A stretch of 64,000 nt of DNA from Mauremys mutica (GCF_020497125.1 NC_059076.1:11151951-11215950), one strand, 5' to 3'. Positions 1 through 10,790 are shown, numbered from the stretch's first letter. Translations and numbers: made by a program. Notes: generated by a model from the sequence alone, not told the origin.

Positions 1-339
1 TAACAATTCTTATGTTCTCTTTTCTCCGAGGTTTTTCTCCTTCTCGCACAAAACACCTTTTTTTTTTCTTAAAGGAAATAAACTTTGGACAGCGTTTGAA
101 ATGCGCCAGAAATAAATAAATATCGTTGCGGGCGGGGGGAGGTATTTCCTAGTCCCAGCCTCTCTCCTCCTGCGTATGGTTAGCTTTAATTTGGGTTTGG
201 ATGTGTGTTGTCCTGCTCCTGGTAGCTCTGTTTGGGCGCTGGGGTCTCAGAGCCTTATGCAGGGGCTAATTCCGGGGCTCTGGAGCTGGAGCAATCCAGG
301 TGCGACACGAAGGAGAGATTTTACGCGTCTGGCTGGAAG

Positions 340-590
340 CACACAATCCAGTCCAACCACACAACCCAAGCGCACAGTACCGCCACACGAGCCCAACGGC
401 AAATACACACACACACAGCACAACCCAATCCAAATACAGGCACAGCACAGCACAAAACTCACACATTACCCCAATACACACCATACAGCCCGACACACAC
501 ACACACAATCACATACAGCGTCACACAAAAGACAAAACATGCACACAACCGCACACACACGCCGCCACGGCAGGACGCAGACACACAACC
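340..590. repeat. AC-rich low-complexity tract
   Basis: The plus strand is dominated by CACA and ACAC words broken by CCAA and CAGC, without a fixed unit. It looks like a degenerated (AC)n microsatellite inside EPHA5 intron 1. Confidence 0.8.
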
Positions 591-794
591 CCGGCCTTGC
601 ACCCCTGCCCCGCCACCCGCGCACAGGAGCGCCCGGAGCCCTGCACCCCGCGGGGCGCCCCGCGACTCCCTGCCGCAGCCGCTCGGCAGGGAAGGTGGCT
701 GCCCGCCTCGGGAACCTGCAGCCGGGAAGAGCGGAGCGAGCCTCGGGGAGCTGCGGGCCGGGGGCTCGGGCACTGGGCGGACGGGCCGGAGGGG

Positions 795-1765
795 TAGGAC
801 ACGGGGGCAGGGCGCTGTGTGTGTCTGGGAGCTATGGGGGGACCCAGGAGTGGAGGGGCAGGGCGGGTTGTGGGCACGGGGCAGGGCGCTGTGTGTGTCT
901 GGGGGGGGGTGCTGGGAGCTATTGGGGGACCCGGGGAGTGGAGGGGCAGGGCGGGTTGTGGGCACGGGGCAGGGCGCTGTGTGTGTCTGGGGGGGGGTGC
1001 TGGGAGCTATGGGGGGACCCGGGGAGTGGAGGGGCAGGGCGGGTTGTGGGCACGGGGCAGGGCGCTGTGTGTGTCTGGGGGGGGTGCTGGGAGCTATGGG
1101 GGGACCCGGGGAGTGGAGGGGCAGGGCGGGTTGTGGGCACGGGGCAGGGCGCTGTGTGTGTCTGGGGGGGGTGCTGGGAGCTATGGGGGGACCCGGGGAG
1201 TGGAGGGGCAGGGCGGGTTGTGGGCACGGGGCAGGGCGCTGTGTGTGTCGGGGGGGGGTGCTGGGAGCTATGGGGGGACTCGGGGAGTGGAGGGGCAGGG
1301 CGGGTTGTGGGCACGGGGCAGGGCGCTGTGGGTGTCTGGGGGGTGCTGGGAGCTATGGGGGGCCAGGGCGGGTTGTGGGCACGGGGCAGGGCGCTGTGTG
1401 TGTCGGGGGCCCCCGGGGGTGTGTGCTGGGAGCTATGGGGGGAGCCGGGGAATGGAGGGGCAGGACGGGTTGTGGGCACGGGGCAGGGCGCTGTGTGTGT
1501 CGGGGGCCCCCAGGGGGGGATGCTGGGAGCTATGGGGGGACCCGGGGAGTGGAGGGGCAGGGCGGGTTGTGGGCACGGGGCAGGGCGCTGTGTGTGTCGG
1601 GGGGGGGTGCTGGGAGCTATGGGGGGCCCCGGGGAGTGGAGGGGCAGGGCGGGTTGTGGACACGGGGCAGGGCGCTGTGGGTGTCGGGGGGGGGGTGCTG
1701 GGAGCTATGGGGAGACCCGGAGAGTGGCAGGGCAGGTTGTGGGCACGGGGCGAAGGGGACCTGGA
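795..1765. repeat. 87-bp G-rich minisatellite, about 11 copies
   Basis: The core GCGGGTTGTGGGCACGGGG recurs near 863, 951, 1039, 1126, 1213, 1300, 1368, 1466, 1561, 1648 and 1731. Most units are 87-88 bp; three differ (about 68, 98 and 95 bp) through small deletions or insertions. Each unit also contains GCGCTGTGTGTGT, a G-run of 6-10, and TGCTGGGAGCTATGGGG. The plus strand has many G-runs and could form G-quadruplexes. The first five full units are near-identical, pointing to recent expansion or homogenisation. Confidence 0.95.
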
Positions 1766-2015
1766 GACGGCGAGGGGCAGGGTAGGGAGCGGTGGGCAGG
1801 AGGCTGTGGGGGGCTCGGGGGCTGGACAGCGGGACCAGGGGGCTGGAGAGCGCTAAGGGGGCGCAGCCGCCCGCTCCCGGGAGCGGACCAGGTGCTCCCC
1901 CAGGCACACGGGCACCGGGGGGGGGGATGCTTCCTTCCCCCCAAACCCAGCGCGAGAGAGCCCGAGTCCTTTCCCGGCTCCCGCAGCCCCGGGCAGGTCC
2001 CCCCGCGCCTCTCAC

Positions 2016-2148
2016 CTTCGTTGCTGGGGCTGGCCAGCAGGCTCCTCAGCGCCCCGCACAGCAGGAGGCAAGTCCAGAAGGGAGCCGGGGAGCCGCCGCC
2101 GCTGCAGCCGAGCCCCGCTGCCCCTGCCCGGGCGCCCGAGCCCCGCAT
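2016..2148 (-). CDS. EPHA5: Ephrin type-A receptor 5, exon 1 (signal peptide)
   Basis: The minus strand encodes 44 codons plus one base, starting at ATG 2148-2146 and ending at 2016 with a GTGAG donor (CGAAG|GTGAG), a phase-1 junction. The peptide begins MRGSG and has a Gly/Ala/Ser-rich stretch, a hydrophobic core (FWTCLLLCGALRSLLA, residues 24-39) and SPSNE. That is the expected signal peptide and first mature residues of EphA5: mammalian EphA5 has the same MRGSG start, a WTCLLLCxALRxLLASPSNE block and, as I recall it, a matching exon end. The turtle copy is shorter between the start and the core. EphA5 is a membrane receptor tyrosine kinase for ephrin-A ligands, used in axon guidance and synapse formation. 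The start context has A at -3. The ligand-binding, fibronectin, kinase and SAM exons lie beyond position 1. Confidence is high because the match is specific and the splice donor fits. Confidence 0.9.
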
Positions 2149-2700
2149 CCTCCTCCGCAGCCGGTGCCGTCGCCTGCCTCCCCGCTGCGGCTGCTGTGCG
2201 CTCCGCTCCCTTAGCGCATGGGTGCGCGCTGGCGGGCCGGGGCTCTCGGCGCTCCCTGCTCCGGAGCTGGGGCAGCCGCGCTCTGCCCGACCCGGGTTGC
2301 GCTCCGGAGCCCAGCAACGCGCGCTGGGGAGGAGCGGGGCAGCCCCAGCCGCAGATGGAGGCTTGGCGAGGGGGAGGCACCGCCAGAGCAGCCCTGGAGG
2401 AGGAGACGCGGGGAGATGGAGATGTGCGCCCTAGATGGACAGAGCGCCTGAAACTGCACCGGCTGCTGCTGCTGCTGCTGCGTGTGTGAATCCGCCCCCG
2501 TCCTCGCCCGACCCGCTCCGCTCTACGTGCAAGCGGGGATGAGACGCGCCACAGAGCTCCCCTGCCCGGCTGCTGGGAGCAGCGCCAGCCGCGAACTGGG
2601 GCTGACACAGGCGGGAGAGTGAGGGGCCAGCTAAGACACCACCCAGCGCCTGCCTCCGCTCTGGCCCTCTGGGCATTGGAGCTGGAAGGATGCCCGATGC
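2149..2700 (-). promoter_or_regulatory. EPHA5 5' UTR and core promoter region
   Basis: GC-rich DNA immediately upstream of the EPHA5 start codon. It includes a (CTG)6 run at 2463-2480, which would read (CAG)6 in the transcript if transcribed. Reading frames here are open only because of GC richness. The boundary between UTR and promoter is not visible. Confidence 0.6.
2463..2480. repeat. (CTG)6 triplet repeat
   Basis: Six perfect CTG units on the plus strand, CAG on the EPHA5 sense strand, 315 bp upstream of the start codon. Confidence 0.95.
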
Positions 2701-3344
2701 CCACAGCCCATCCTCCCCAGCAGCTCCCTTACGCGCACACACCGCGGGAAGGAGGCAGTGCCTGGTACCCACTCTCCTCACCCTGCACCCTTCCCTTCCC
2801 TGGGATTGTTTAGCTGGGAAACGGGGGGAGAACGGGACTTCCCAGCTCCCTGTAGACCGCCCCCCCCATGCCTGTATTTCTAAGTGGGGAGTCGTGGCTA
2901 GGCTTTGCTGGCCTGGATCTATTTGGTATTTAAAGTACCTGTTAGTGCTTGCTTGCTCGTGTCACTGTACTTGGTATTCAGTTATTTTGTGTCATGCCAA
3001 GGTAAGCCAGGAGCAATCACCTTCCAGAAGGACTGGAGATAGTTGGTTAACTGACCTACGTGAAGTAAGTGTGCGGTATGGGCGAAAAGCCTGATCCTAC
3101 AGAAGCGAATGAGAGTCCCTGACTCCAGTGGAACCAGGATTTCACCCTAGGTGTTCATCTTAACCTTTAGACAAGTGGCTTCTCCCCCCTCCTGCCAGCA
3201 ATGGCTCTGTCTTCAAGTCTAGGTGACTCAGCCAAGTAAGGAGTTGCAGGATCCCAAATTCTTAAACTGGTAGCCAAAGGGTAATAACATGGGAGTCATC
3301 CACTGCCTACAGGTGAAGAGGGAGGATGGGGTTGAAGTTGAGGC
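2701..3344. other. Intergenic, no feature recognised
   Basis: Transition from the CpG island to ordinary AT-balanced sequence. No exon, RNA gene or repeat family recognised; short ORFs look random. Confidence 0.5.
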
Positions 3345-3590
3345 TTAGGACTCAGGACATCTGGGTTCCCTCCCTAGCTTTTCCACAGACTTCCTCTGTG
3401 ACCGCAGAGATTAAGGAACCTAAACTTTCTATGCCTCAGTTCTCCCCTGTAAAATGGGGATAATAAATCATTATTTCTCACATCCTCTCTGGCTTAGACT
3501 GAAGCTCTTCTAGGTAGGGACCATGTGCATACAGCACCTGACAGGGGGGCCTGCTCTCAGCTGGAGTCTCTAGGCACACCTAATAAAAAT
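3345..3590 (+). repeat. MIR-type ancient SINE
   Basis: Contains the MIR core pattern (TGTGACC..., ATGCCTCAGTT, CCTGTAAAATGGGGATAATAA) followed by the usual sauropsid tail with an AGGGACCATGTGCATACAGCACCT-like block. It is strongly diverged. Confidence 0.75.
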
Positions 3591-5347
3591 GAATTAAAAA
3601 CCTTGAAACGAGCTCAGCAAACCCAGTGCAAGGAGCCGTGTTTAACATGTGCCTTGTTTTGCTAGCAGAGCTCCTTGCACCGCAGGGAGATTCAGCCTCA
3701 CACACAGCAGGATGTTTGCCACTGCCCTCCCTGGATTTTCAAAAGGGAGGGTTGCAGCATTTCACAAGAGCTCTGCTGGACTCCAGAAAGCCTTGACTCA
3801 GTGGCTATATCTGGCCAATTTGGCCAGGTCCTTTTGGCACCAGACCAACTGCTTATATCACACTCTGTTCCCCTGCTGGAAATTCCTGTAACAAAGAATG
3901 CCATCAGGGCTTTCTGGCCCCTCTGACGCATGTTCTCCTTTGACATTTCTTCTCCTTCCTTCCCCCACCTCCACTGTGTCATGAAGAATCATCTCCCACC
4001 TCACACTGGCATTGGCAGTGACTGGAACCAGAGGTGGCTGCAACAGTGAGGGATTTAAAATAAAAGGGTATCAGTGAAGTCAAATAGATCAGTGGTTCTC
4101 AAAACATTGCCTATGGCACACACTCATGGTCTACAGAGCACTTGATGGTGGGCTGTAGAAAGCTAGATGGCAGTTTTACCAACCCAATATGACAAGGATG
4201 CTCAGGAGTCACAAGTCTAGTTCCCTGCCCCCTCCCCAGTCAAAAGATTGGCATAAAATGAGGCTTTTTAAATGATACATTTGGGGTTCTTTTCCTTTGA
4301 GCTTTTCGGGTACACTCAGGTCACATTTTCAAGCTTTTTTCCACAACAGTGAGGACTAGAAATCTGCAACTATTAAAAGGCTAACAAAAAAAATAGCTGA
4401 GAGTCTCACACGATCACTTGTCTGCACAACCTGGGGCTTTAAGTGAAACATCAAATATCACAAGACTTGCAGTAAAAACAGGAGAGTTGTTAACTTACTG
4501 GCCCCGTTATTAGCTAACAAATTGCATTAAAGACAACAGAGAATGCATTAAATACTTCCAGAGCATCCCTTTTGCATGTAAGTTAATGGTGCAGTTGCTA
4601 CAGAGGTGTTATATGAACACAGCTGAGAAGGAAGGGAAGGCACACAATTGCAAAGGGATGGGAAGGTAGGCCCATGAGACACTGTTAGTAAAATATGGTC
4701 AGTGTTGCTATGACAAAAAGCTTAGGAGCTCCTGTAGAAGCAATTCCACTCCCCACTCTGTCCTCCAGCCATGGCATTGCAGGCAGGTCTTTGCCACTAG
4801 CACCCCTTATTGAGCATCAGTGGCCCTACAATAGCTCTTTCTGTCAACTTGAAGACTTAACTGTGAAGTCACACTAGTCTAGAGTCCCTTCTAGGGTAAC
4901 AAAAATTCACACAAACAAGAGACTCCCCCATCCTGTTTAGGCTTTTCAACCAATCCTCCAGGCTCATTTCCTCACCCCTTCTTGCCTTCATTTAAATCAC
5001 CCAGTAGCTCTAGAATAATCACCTATAATCCCCTCAGACCCTCCCAACACTCCTCCCTCAGATTTACTCTTCTCAGCCCTTTCACACAACCAGGTGTTTC
5101 ACCAGCTGTCCCCTGCCTCCTCTGACTAAGATGCAGCTAATTATGGCACAAGTAGGCTGACTGGCCCTTAAAGGGGCAGGCCACCCTCTGACAGCCTGAA
5201 ATACAAAATAACTACACCAAGGATCTGGGTTTGATTTTCAAAGGTCCATTTGTTACCCGTTGGTCATATCCCAAATCATCCCAGTCATGATGATAAACAT
5301 CGGATACTGTGTCTAATTCTGATGCATTTAATAAAGCTTTGTGAATT
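3591..5347. other. Intergenic, mostly unclassified
   Basis: No host exon seen. At 4090-4175 there is a fragment beginning CAGTGGTTCTCAA, the signature start of old hAT (Charlie-like) elements, without a recognisable second end. The rest, including AT-rich 4260-4560, holds nothing I can name. Confidence 0.4.
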
Positions 5348-5402
5348 GTAAGTCCAGAAGGGACCATGGTGATCATCTCACCTGACCTCCTGCAGTATAT
5401 TT
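5348..5402 (-). repeat. Old CR1 LINE 3' tail
   Basis: The plus strand reads CCAGAAGGGACCATGGTGATCATCTCACCTGACCTCCTGCA in pieces. This is the conserved 3' end of CR1 in reverse orientation, heavily truncated. Confidence 0.7.
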
Positions 5403-5979
5403 ACTTTTCCCTTCCATTTTAATGGTTAATAGGGAAAGAGGTGTGGCTGCTAGTTTGACAAAGCTAGTGAAGATGGATGCCCAGATTTTATTTTTTAATC
5501 TTCCCAAGATATTGGCACCAGAAGCACGGCTTTGAATTCAGCTCCTACTGTTTGTTTCATTCCAATGTTTATTTCCCACCTTTTACTTCTCTGAATGACC
5601 CAGCCCAGGTGTAACATTTTACATTTCTGCAACAGAGCACCAGCAATTGATCCACCAGGTTTACTCACCTATGGCAGTTCTTTGCTTTGGCAAAAAGCCC
5701 ACAAAGAGATCAAAGGTTTGACTTTATATCTCAATTAGGAGACCAAAAAAATATATTAAAAAATCAGTAAATAAAATAACAAAATAAAGCCCCATAAGCC
5801 TTGTAGGTACACTAGCCTGAAGCTAAACAACAGTCACAAAAATGGTTCTTTGATTAACATGATTCTGCCTGTATGTCACACCCCCTGTGTATCCTGTGGG
5901 TGGGACTTTCACATGCTCTCAGCACTGGCCTAACTTGACTCCCAGTTAAATCAATGATGCAAAACCCATTGATTTCAAT

Positions 5980-6052
5980 GGATGAAATCCTGGCCCTAGT
6001 GAAGTTAATGGGAGTTTTGTCACTGAGGTCTCTGTGGGCCAGGATTTCACCC
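5980..6052. mobile_element. 73-bp MITE with TGAAATCCTGGCCC ends
   Basis: Left end GGATGAAATCCTGGCCC and right end GGGCCAGGATTTCACCC form a 17-bp terminal inverted repeat with one mismatch. The interior contains GTTAATGGGAGTTTTGTCACTGA. The same interior words recur at 16267-16330, 22540-22615, 32190-32280 and 60190-60260. The superfamily is not resolved. Confidence 0.6.
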
Positions 6053-7223
6053 ACATATTTACATTACAAGTCTCCCCCCAGTCTCTGGATCACACAGATT
6101 TAGACTGAGGACAGTGCAATGAAGGGTTGTAACAATGTGCGGTGGTCTGTCCCTTTAAGGCCCAAGGGCCGGCCAGCCCTGTTTGGGGACAGAGCCCTTT
6201 TCCCAACAGGTGGTTTGGCCTAGGGGGAGGGGACTGTCTGACACAGCTGGGAAGGGGGTCGGGGATTCTATAAAGGGGGGAGAGCGCATAGCTTAGAAGA
6301 AAAGTAATAGGAAGGGTTTTGTGGCTTGTTCTGCAATAGAATAGAACTTGCTCCTGGGTTTCTGCTTTGATCAGGTAAGCAGCTTTATTGTGGTGTTACT
6401 TTGTGAGTCAGGGGTTTGAAGAATGAACTGTGCCCTCGTGGAAGGCCTTGACCAGACTTTGGGAATGGTGTTAGTACTTGCTAGCTAGAAAGGTAGGTCA
6501 GCAGCTCTTCAGAGTTATTCACTTCTCTGATTGCTCTGCCTCTAAAGAGGCACTAGTGAGTCATCTCTTAGAGAGCTCCAGAAAGGTGCGAGAAGCAAGA
6601 AAGAAAATCTGGTCAAGCAGCACCTTGCTACTGTTCCATCATGATACGGAGGATGGCTTATGTGGCAAAACAGCCCAGCTGCTCTGAGGCTTCCATCTAC
6701 TGAGAGACAGGAACTGGTGTGGTGGGATGGGCAAGTCTCCTTCATAGAAATTGGTAGTACAAAATGTTTTCTGTTTTCATCTAATGTTTGGTAATTGGGT
6801 GTCTCTGTGGGCTGGCTTCTTTGTAAATTGGAGAAACTACAGTTGGTCTATGAGGGACACCTTAATTTTCTAAGAGAAGAAAATGAGGGTTTTTTTTGTA
6901 TATGTCATGAGCTAGTTAAGAACAGCAACGATAGTCCAGATTTTACCACTGTGTGTGTATATTTGTCACTTCAGACATTCTCATATGGCCTCCTTGTGAC
7001 CTAGGTACTGGCTGCTGTATTTAATAAGAAACTCTATAGGAGCCTTTTTCTTAAAGAGTATCTGTGCCAGCAGATATAGGCATTGAGAGATGTGTTCAGA
7101 AAGATACCTGTTAAATATGCTTAACTTGGCTCTATCTAGATCTCTATCCCAAATGGCACTTGAAAGTGAGTGCACAGTATAAACAGGCTTAGCCAAACTG
7201 TAGCAAAACCAGCTCTTTCACTG
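6053..7223. other. Intergenic with LTR- or promoter-like block at 6135-6480
   Basis: The block has TGTCCCTTTAAGGCCCAAGG, a GC-rich part and a TATA-like TTCTATAAAGGGGGGAGAGC near 6270, then a TTCTGCAATAGAATAGAACTTG segment. This resembles the layout of an LTR or a small Pol II promoter, but I found no TG...CA ends with a target duplication. Nothing is recognised in 6480-7223. Confidence 0.3.
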
Positions 7224-7478
7224 TGGCATGTCTACACTGCAATTAAAAAGCTGTGGCTGGCCCCTGCCACCTGTTTAGTTGCAGTGTAGATGTTTGGGCT
7301 CAGGCTGCAGCCTGAGCTTTCGGATTCTTCCCACCTCACAGGGTCCTAGAGCCTGGGCTCCCACATCAGCCCAAACATTTATGCTGCAATTAAACAGCCC
7401 CTTAACCTGAGCCCCGGGAGCCTGTGCCTGCTGGCATGGGCCAGCTGGGGGTTTTTAACTGCAGTGTAGACGTACTCC
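7224..7478. mobile_element. MITE with GGCATGTCTACACTGCA ends (Harbinger-like)
   Basis: The left end GGCATGTCTACACTGCAATT and the right end, read as reverse complement AGTACGTCTACACTGCAGTT, form an inverted repeat of about 25 bp. The TGTCTACAC core is shared with the complete Harbinger element at 23582. The interior is GC-richer and non-coding. The duplication at the target is unclear. Confidence 0.7.
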
Positions 7479-7747
7479 GTGAGACCAAACTTGAAAAGTG
7501 ACTCCAGTCTCCTCTCACAGGCTGGCACTGACCCTCACTGCATGGTGTTCAGAAAAAGCCCATCCGTGGCACGTTTGAGGAGTCACACCCTTATTCCACA
7601 AGGGTGCTCGGTTGAGAGGGCATGGGGCCTAGTAAAAAGGGTGCAAGACTTGGATTCTGCAGACTCTGATGGTTCTACTGGAAGACTTGCCATTGATCTG
7701 CTCAGTAAAGCTAGCTGCATCTCGTCCTACCATCTGCCTTGTGAATT

Positions 7748-7806
7748 AAGGGCTTGTCTACACTTGAAGCACTCTAGCATTTCAAGTGTAGACACTACCT
7801 ACCCTT
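7748..7806. mobile_element. Very short hairpin MITE
   Basis: AGGGCTTGTCTACACTTGAA is followed after 11 bp by its inverse TTTCAAGTGTAGACA and then ACCTACCCT. It lies after TTA. It looks like a minimal Harbinger-type MITE consisting of little more than its two ends. Confidence 0.6.
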
Positions 7807-7827
7807 CAGGGGTAGGGGGTTAGGAGA

Positions 7828-9372
7828 ATCATAGATTATGAGGGTTAGAAGGGACCTCAGGAAGTCATCTAGTCCAACCCCCTACTCAAAGCAGGACCCA
7901 ATCCCCAACTAAATCATCCAAGCCAGGGCTTTGTCAAGCCTGACCTTAAAAACCTCTACAGAAGGAGATTCCACCACCTCCCTAGGGAACCCAGTCCAGT
8001 GCTTCACCACCTTCCCAGTGAAATAGTGTTTCCTAATATCCAACCTAAACCTCCCCCACTGCAACTTGAGACCATTGCTCCTTGTTCTGTCATCTGCCAC
8101 CACTGAGAACAGTCTAGATCCATCCTCTTTGGAACCCCGCTTCAGGTAGTTGAAGGCATAGGCGCCGACTCCGTGGGTGCTCTGCACCCACCGGCAGCTT
8201 CCTCCCCAGGTCACCTCCCCCTTTGCTGCGCCTCCTCCCCTGAGCAGGCCACTGCATCCTGCTTCTCCCCCCTGCCCCCAGCACTTACACTGCAAAACAG
8301 CTGTTTCACATGGCAAATGCTGGGGGGGGGAGGAGGAGGAACACAGAGTGCTCAGGGAAAGGGTGGGGATTTAGGGAGGGGTCCAATGGAGAAGGGTGGG
8401 GGTGAGTTGGGGTGGGGCCAGCGGGCAGGGCTGGGTTCAGGGGGCACAAGCACCCACTGGTACCAATGAAAGTTGGCACCTGTGGTTGAAGGCAGTGATC
8501 AAATCCCCCCTCACTCTTCTCTTCTGCAGACTAAACAAGCCCAGTTCTCTCAGCCTCTCCTTGTAAGTCATGTGCCCCAGCACCCTGATCATTTTTGTTG
8601 CCTCCTGCTGGACTCTTTCCAATTTGTCCACGCACTTTCTGTAGTGTGGGGCCCAAAACTGGATGCAATACTTCAGGTGTGGCCTCACCAGTGCCGAATA
8701 GAGGGGAATAATCACGTCCCTTGATCTGCTGGCAATGCTCCTACTAATGCAGCCCAGTATGCTGTTAGCCTTCTTGGCAACAAGGGCACACTGTTGACTT
8801 GTATCCAACTTCTCGTCCACTCTAGCCCCTAGGTCCTTTTCTGCAGAACTGCTGCTTAGCCAGTCGATCCCCAGCCTGTAGCAGTGCATGGGATTCGTTC
8901 ATCCTAAGTGCAGGACTCTGCACTTGTCCTTGTTGAACCTCATCAGATTTCTCTTGGCCCAATCCTCTATTTGTCTAGGTCACTCTGGACCTTATCCCTA
9001 CTCTCCAGTGTATCTACCTCTCCCGCAGCTTAGTGTCATCTGCAAACTTGCTGAGGGTGCAGTCCATGCCACCATCCAGATCATTAATGAAGATGTTGAA
9101 CAAAACCGGCCCCAGGACTGACCTCTGGGGCACTCCGCTTGATACTGGCTGACATTTAGCCGTAGATGATGAGCTGTTAAGCCTGATGATCTAGTCAGCT
9201 TTCTATCCACATTATAGTCCATTCATCCAAGCCATACTTTTTTAACTTGCTGGCAAGAATATTCTGGGAGACGTATCAAAAGCTTTGCTAAAGTCAAGAT
9301 AGATCACTGCCACTGCTTTCCCCATATCTACAGAGCCAGTTATCTCATCATAGAAGGCAATCAGATTGGTGA
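7828..9372 (-). mobile_element. CR1 LINE, ORF2 C-terminal part, split by a hAT insert
   Basis: In reverse orientation the segment begins with the CR1 3' tail (GGGACCTCAGGAAGTCATCTAG) and continues through the 3' part of ORF2. Minus-strand peptides such as ALVRPHLKYCIQFWAPHY and [17 protein letters not shown] are the C-terminal region of CR1 reverse transcriptase. Residues 8149-8492 are interrupted by a 328-bp hAT element plus its 8-bp duplication. The copy is 5' truncated (no endonuclease part) and has frameshifts, so it is inactive. The upstream end stops abruptly at a different repeat near 9372. Confidence 0.92.
8157..8484. mobile_element. Non-autonomous hAT element (CATAGGCGCC family), copy 1
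   Basis: Ends are CATAGGCGCCGACT and AGTTGGCACCTGTG, an imperfect 14-bp inverted repeat. It is flanked by a perfect 8-bp duplication, GTTGAAGG, at 8149-8156 and 8485-8492. Removing the element plus one duplication restores the expected CR1 sequence. An 8-bp duplication is diagnostic of hAT transposition. The 328-bp interior is non-coding and G-rich. Confidence 0.93.
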
Positions 9373-9560
9373 GGTTCTCCCACTGGTGTAGGTAATCCAG
9401 TTGCCTGAGAGGTAGTAGCTAGGTTGACAGAAGAAGTCTTTTGTTTACGTCGCACTGTCTATGTGCAGACTTAAGTCTGCTGAGCTATGCTGCTCAGGGG
9501 TGTGGATTGTCACACCCCAGAGGAATGTAGCTAGGTTGATCTCTCTAGAGTGACCAGCCC
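9373..9560. mobile_element. MITE fragment
   Basis: Contains GTAGTAGCTAGGTTGACAGA and CTGCTCAGGGGTGTGGATTG, words of a MITE seen repeatedly in turtle DNA. It is internally inverted: CTAGGTTGA appears at both sides. It abuts the CR1 copy directly. Confidence 0.5.
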
Positions 9561-9700
9561 TTCGAGGGTAAGTTCTTTGAGGCAGGGACTGTGTCTCACT
9601 ATGTGCTTGGGCGATGTTTTGTGCAATGAGTCTCTGGCCCTGGTTGTCTTCTAGATGCTACTTAATAGAGACAGCAACAAAAGGTGCCTACTATAACTTA
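9561..9700 (+). repeat. MIR-type SINE tail
   Basis: The AGTTCTTTGAGGCAGGGACTGTGTCTCACTATGTGC part matches the 3' half of sauropsid MIR-like SINEs. The 5' half is missing. Confidence 0.55.
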
Positions 9701-10159
9701 GTGCTGCCCTTGCCTGAGACAAAGCAGCGTCCCTAAGCCTGACATGAGGAATGAACACTGCTCTCAAAGAAAACATACAGCACTGCTGAGAAGCAGAGAC
9801 GAATTCAACAGACTGAATCACAGAAGCCAGAGAAATCAGATGATCAGATAGGGAGTAGGGTGAGGGACTCCTATCTCCCTGCCAAACCAGGGAGTATATT
9901 TTGTAATGTATTGTCCGGACCAGCTATAAAATTCCCCTTGATACTACTGATGCATCTAATTCATCTCGTGGTCATGGCACATCTGATATTCCACCTACAT
10001 TTTATTTTCTCCATTTCTTCCCATTACCCCAGCTATGTCCTGCACAGTCACACGCACAAATTCCTCTCCTTCCTTGGTGTTACGCCCCTCAAATTTGCAG
10101 AGTATCACATCCTCACTAAGTCACTGCTTAGTCAAGTTAAGTATATTTAGCTCTTTTCT

Positions 10160-10790
10160 CACAAGTCAATCCTCCAGACTTGGATTATATTGATTGCTGT
10201 TCTCTATGCTCCCTCCAGCTTGCCAATGTCTTTCTGGTAATGCTTGGCCAGAATGGAGCAGGAATTTCTACCTACTGTCGCCTCAAACCCATCCCAGCTC
10301 TGTCACGATACCTTTGTCTGAGGCCTGAAATTGGATTGGCCTTTTTTTTTTTTTTTTGCACCATGGGCCACTGCCAACTCCTATGAGGAGACAGGCGGCA
10401 CGTTAGACAGATTTTTCAGTATTGCTACTTACCAAGTGTCTCCTTCTGATTGAGCTGATGTTTCAGTTCATTTTTCTTAGCTATGTTAGCATGCGTGTGT
10501 GGTGGGGGGTTCCAAGCTGAATTACACTTTATTTCTCTGCACATGCCATCTTTTCTCTAGTTTCCAGTGTTATTTCTATGTCCTGGGTGGTGTTAGCAAC
10601 TCCTCCTAACTCTTCGGTATCATCTGTTAATTTTATTAATGTGTTTATTCCACCATTCAGATGATGACAGATTAGGATGTTAAATAAGATTCACCCTTGC
10701 AGATTCCTTCAGTAACCTGCCTTCTGCAACTAGATACATTGCCCTTTACCATTATTCCTTACTAAAATCTAAATGATGTGGCATCTCCTC
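10160..10790 (-). repeat. Ancient CR1 fragment
   Basis: Highly diverged but collinear with CR1 in reverse orientation: CTCCCTCCAGCTTGCCAATGTC, TTGGATTGGCC followed by a T-run, and GGTATCATCTGTTAATTTTATTAATG correspond in order to known CR1 positions. A T(15) homopolymer (10340-10356) has expanded inside it. 9700-10160 holds nothing recognised. Confidence 0.6.

Larger units (their letters stand above)
1..2015 (-). other. EPHA5: EPHA5 intron 1 (partial)
   Basis: This stretch follows the exon 1 splice donor on the minus strand, so it is the start of intron 1, running off the window at position 1. It is unusually repeat-rich for a first intron: an AC-rich tract (about 340-590), a CpG-rich part, and an 87-bp minisatellite (795-1765). 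The long plus-strand reading frames over it (up to about 750 codons) come from the GC-rich tandem repeat, which lacks stops in several frames. No exon is seen here. Confidence 0.8.
560..2700. promoter_or_regulatory. CpG island over EPHA5 first exon
   Basis: Base composition becomes strongly G+C rich with frequent CG dinucleotides, in contrast to the AT-rich flanks. It covers exon 1, the presumed 5' UTR and the beginning of intron 1. Such islands usually mark the TATA-less promoter of a developmental gene. On the minus strand a GC box of the GGGGGCGG type lies near 2490-2500, and no TATA box is evident. The transcription start itself cannot be placed from sequence alone; somewhere in 2200-2700 is likely. 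Confidence 0.75.

Noticed and set aside
795..1765. CRISPR-like array
   Set aside because: Units are continuous and nearly identical with no unique spacers, in a vertebrate genome.
819..1856. Repeat-encoded 345-codon ORF
   Set aside because: Exists only because the minisatellite unit lacks stops; other frames and the minus strand are equally open.
176..2434. 752-codon plus-strand ORF
   Set aside because: It runs through the AC tract, an 87-bp minisatellite in rotating frames and the EPHA5 exon on the other strand; composition is Gly/Arg-rich repeat, so it is a GC-richness artefact.
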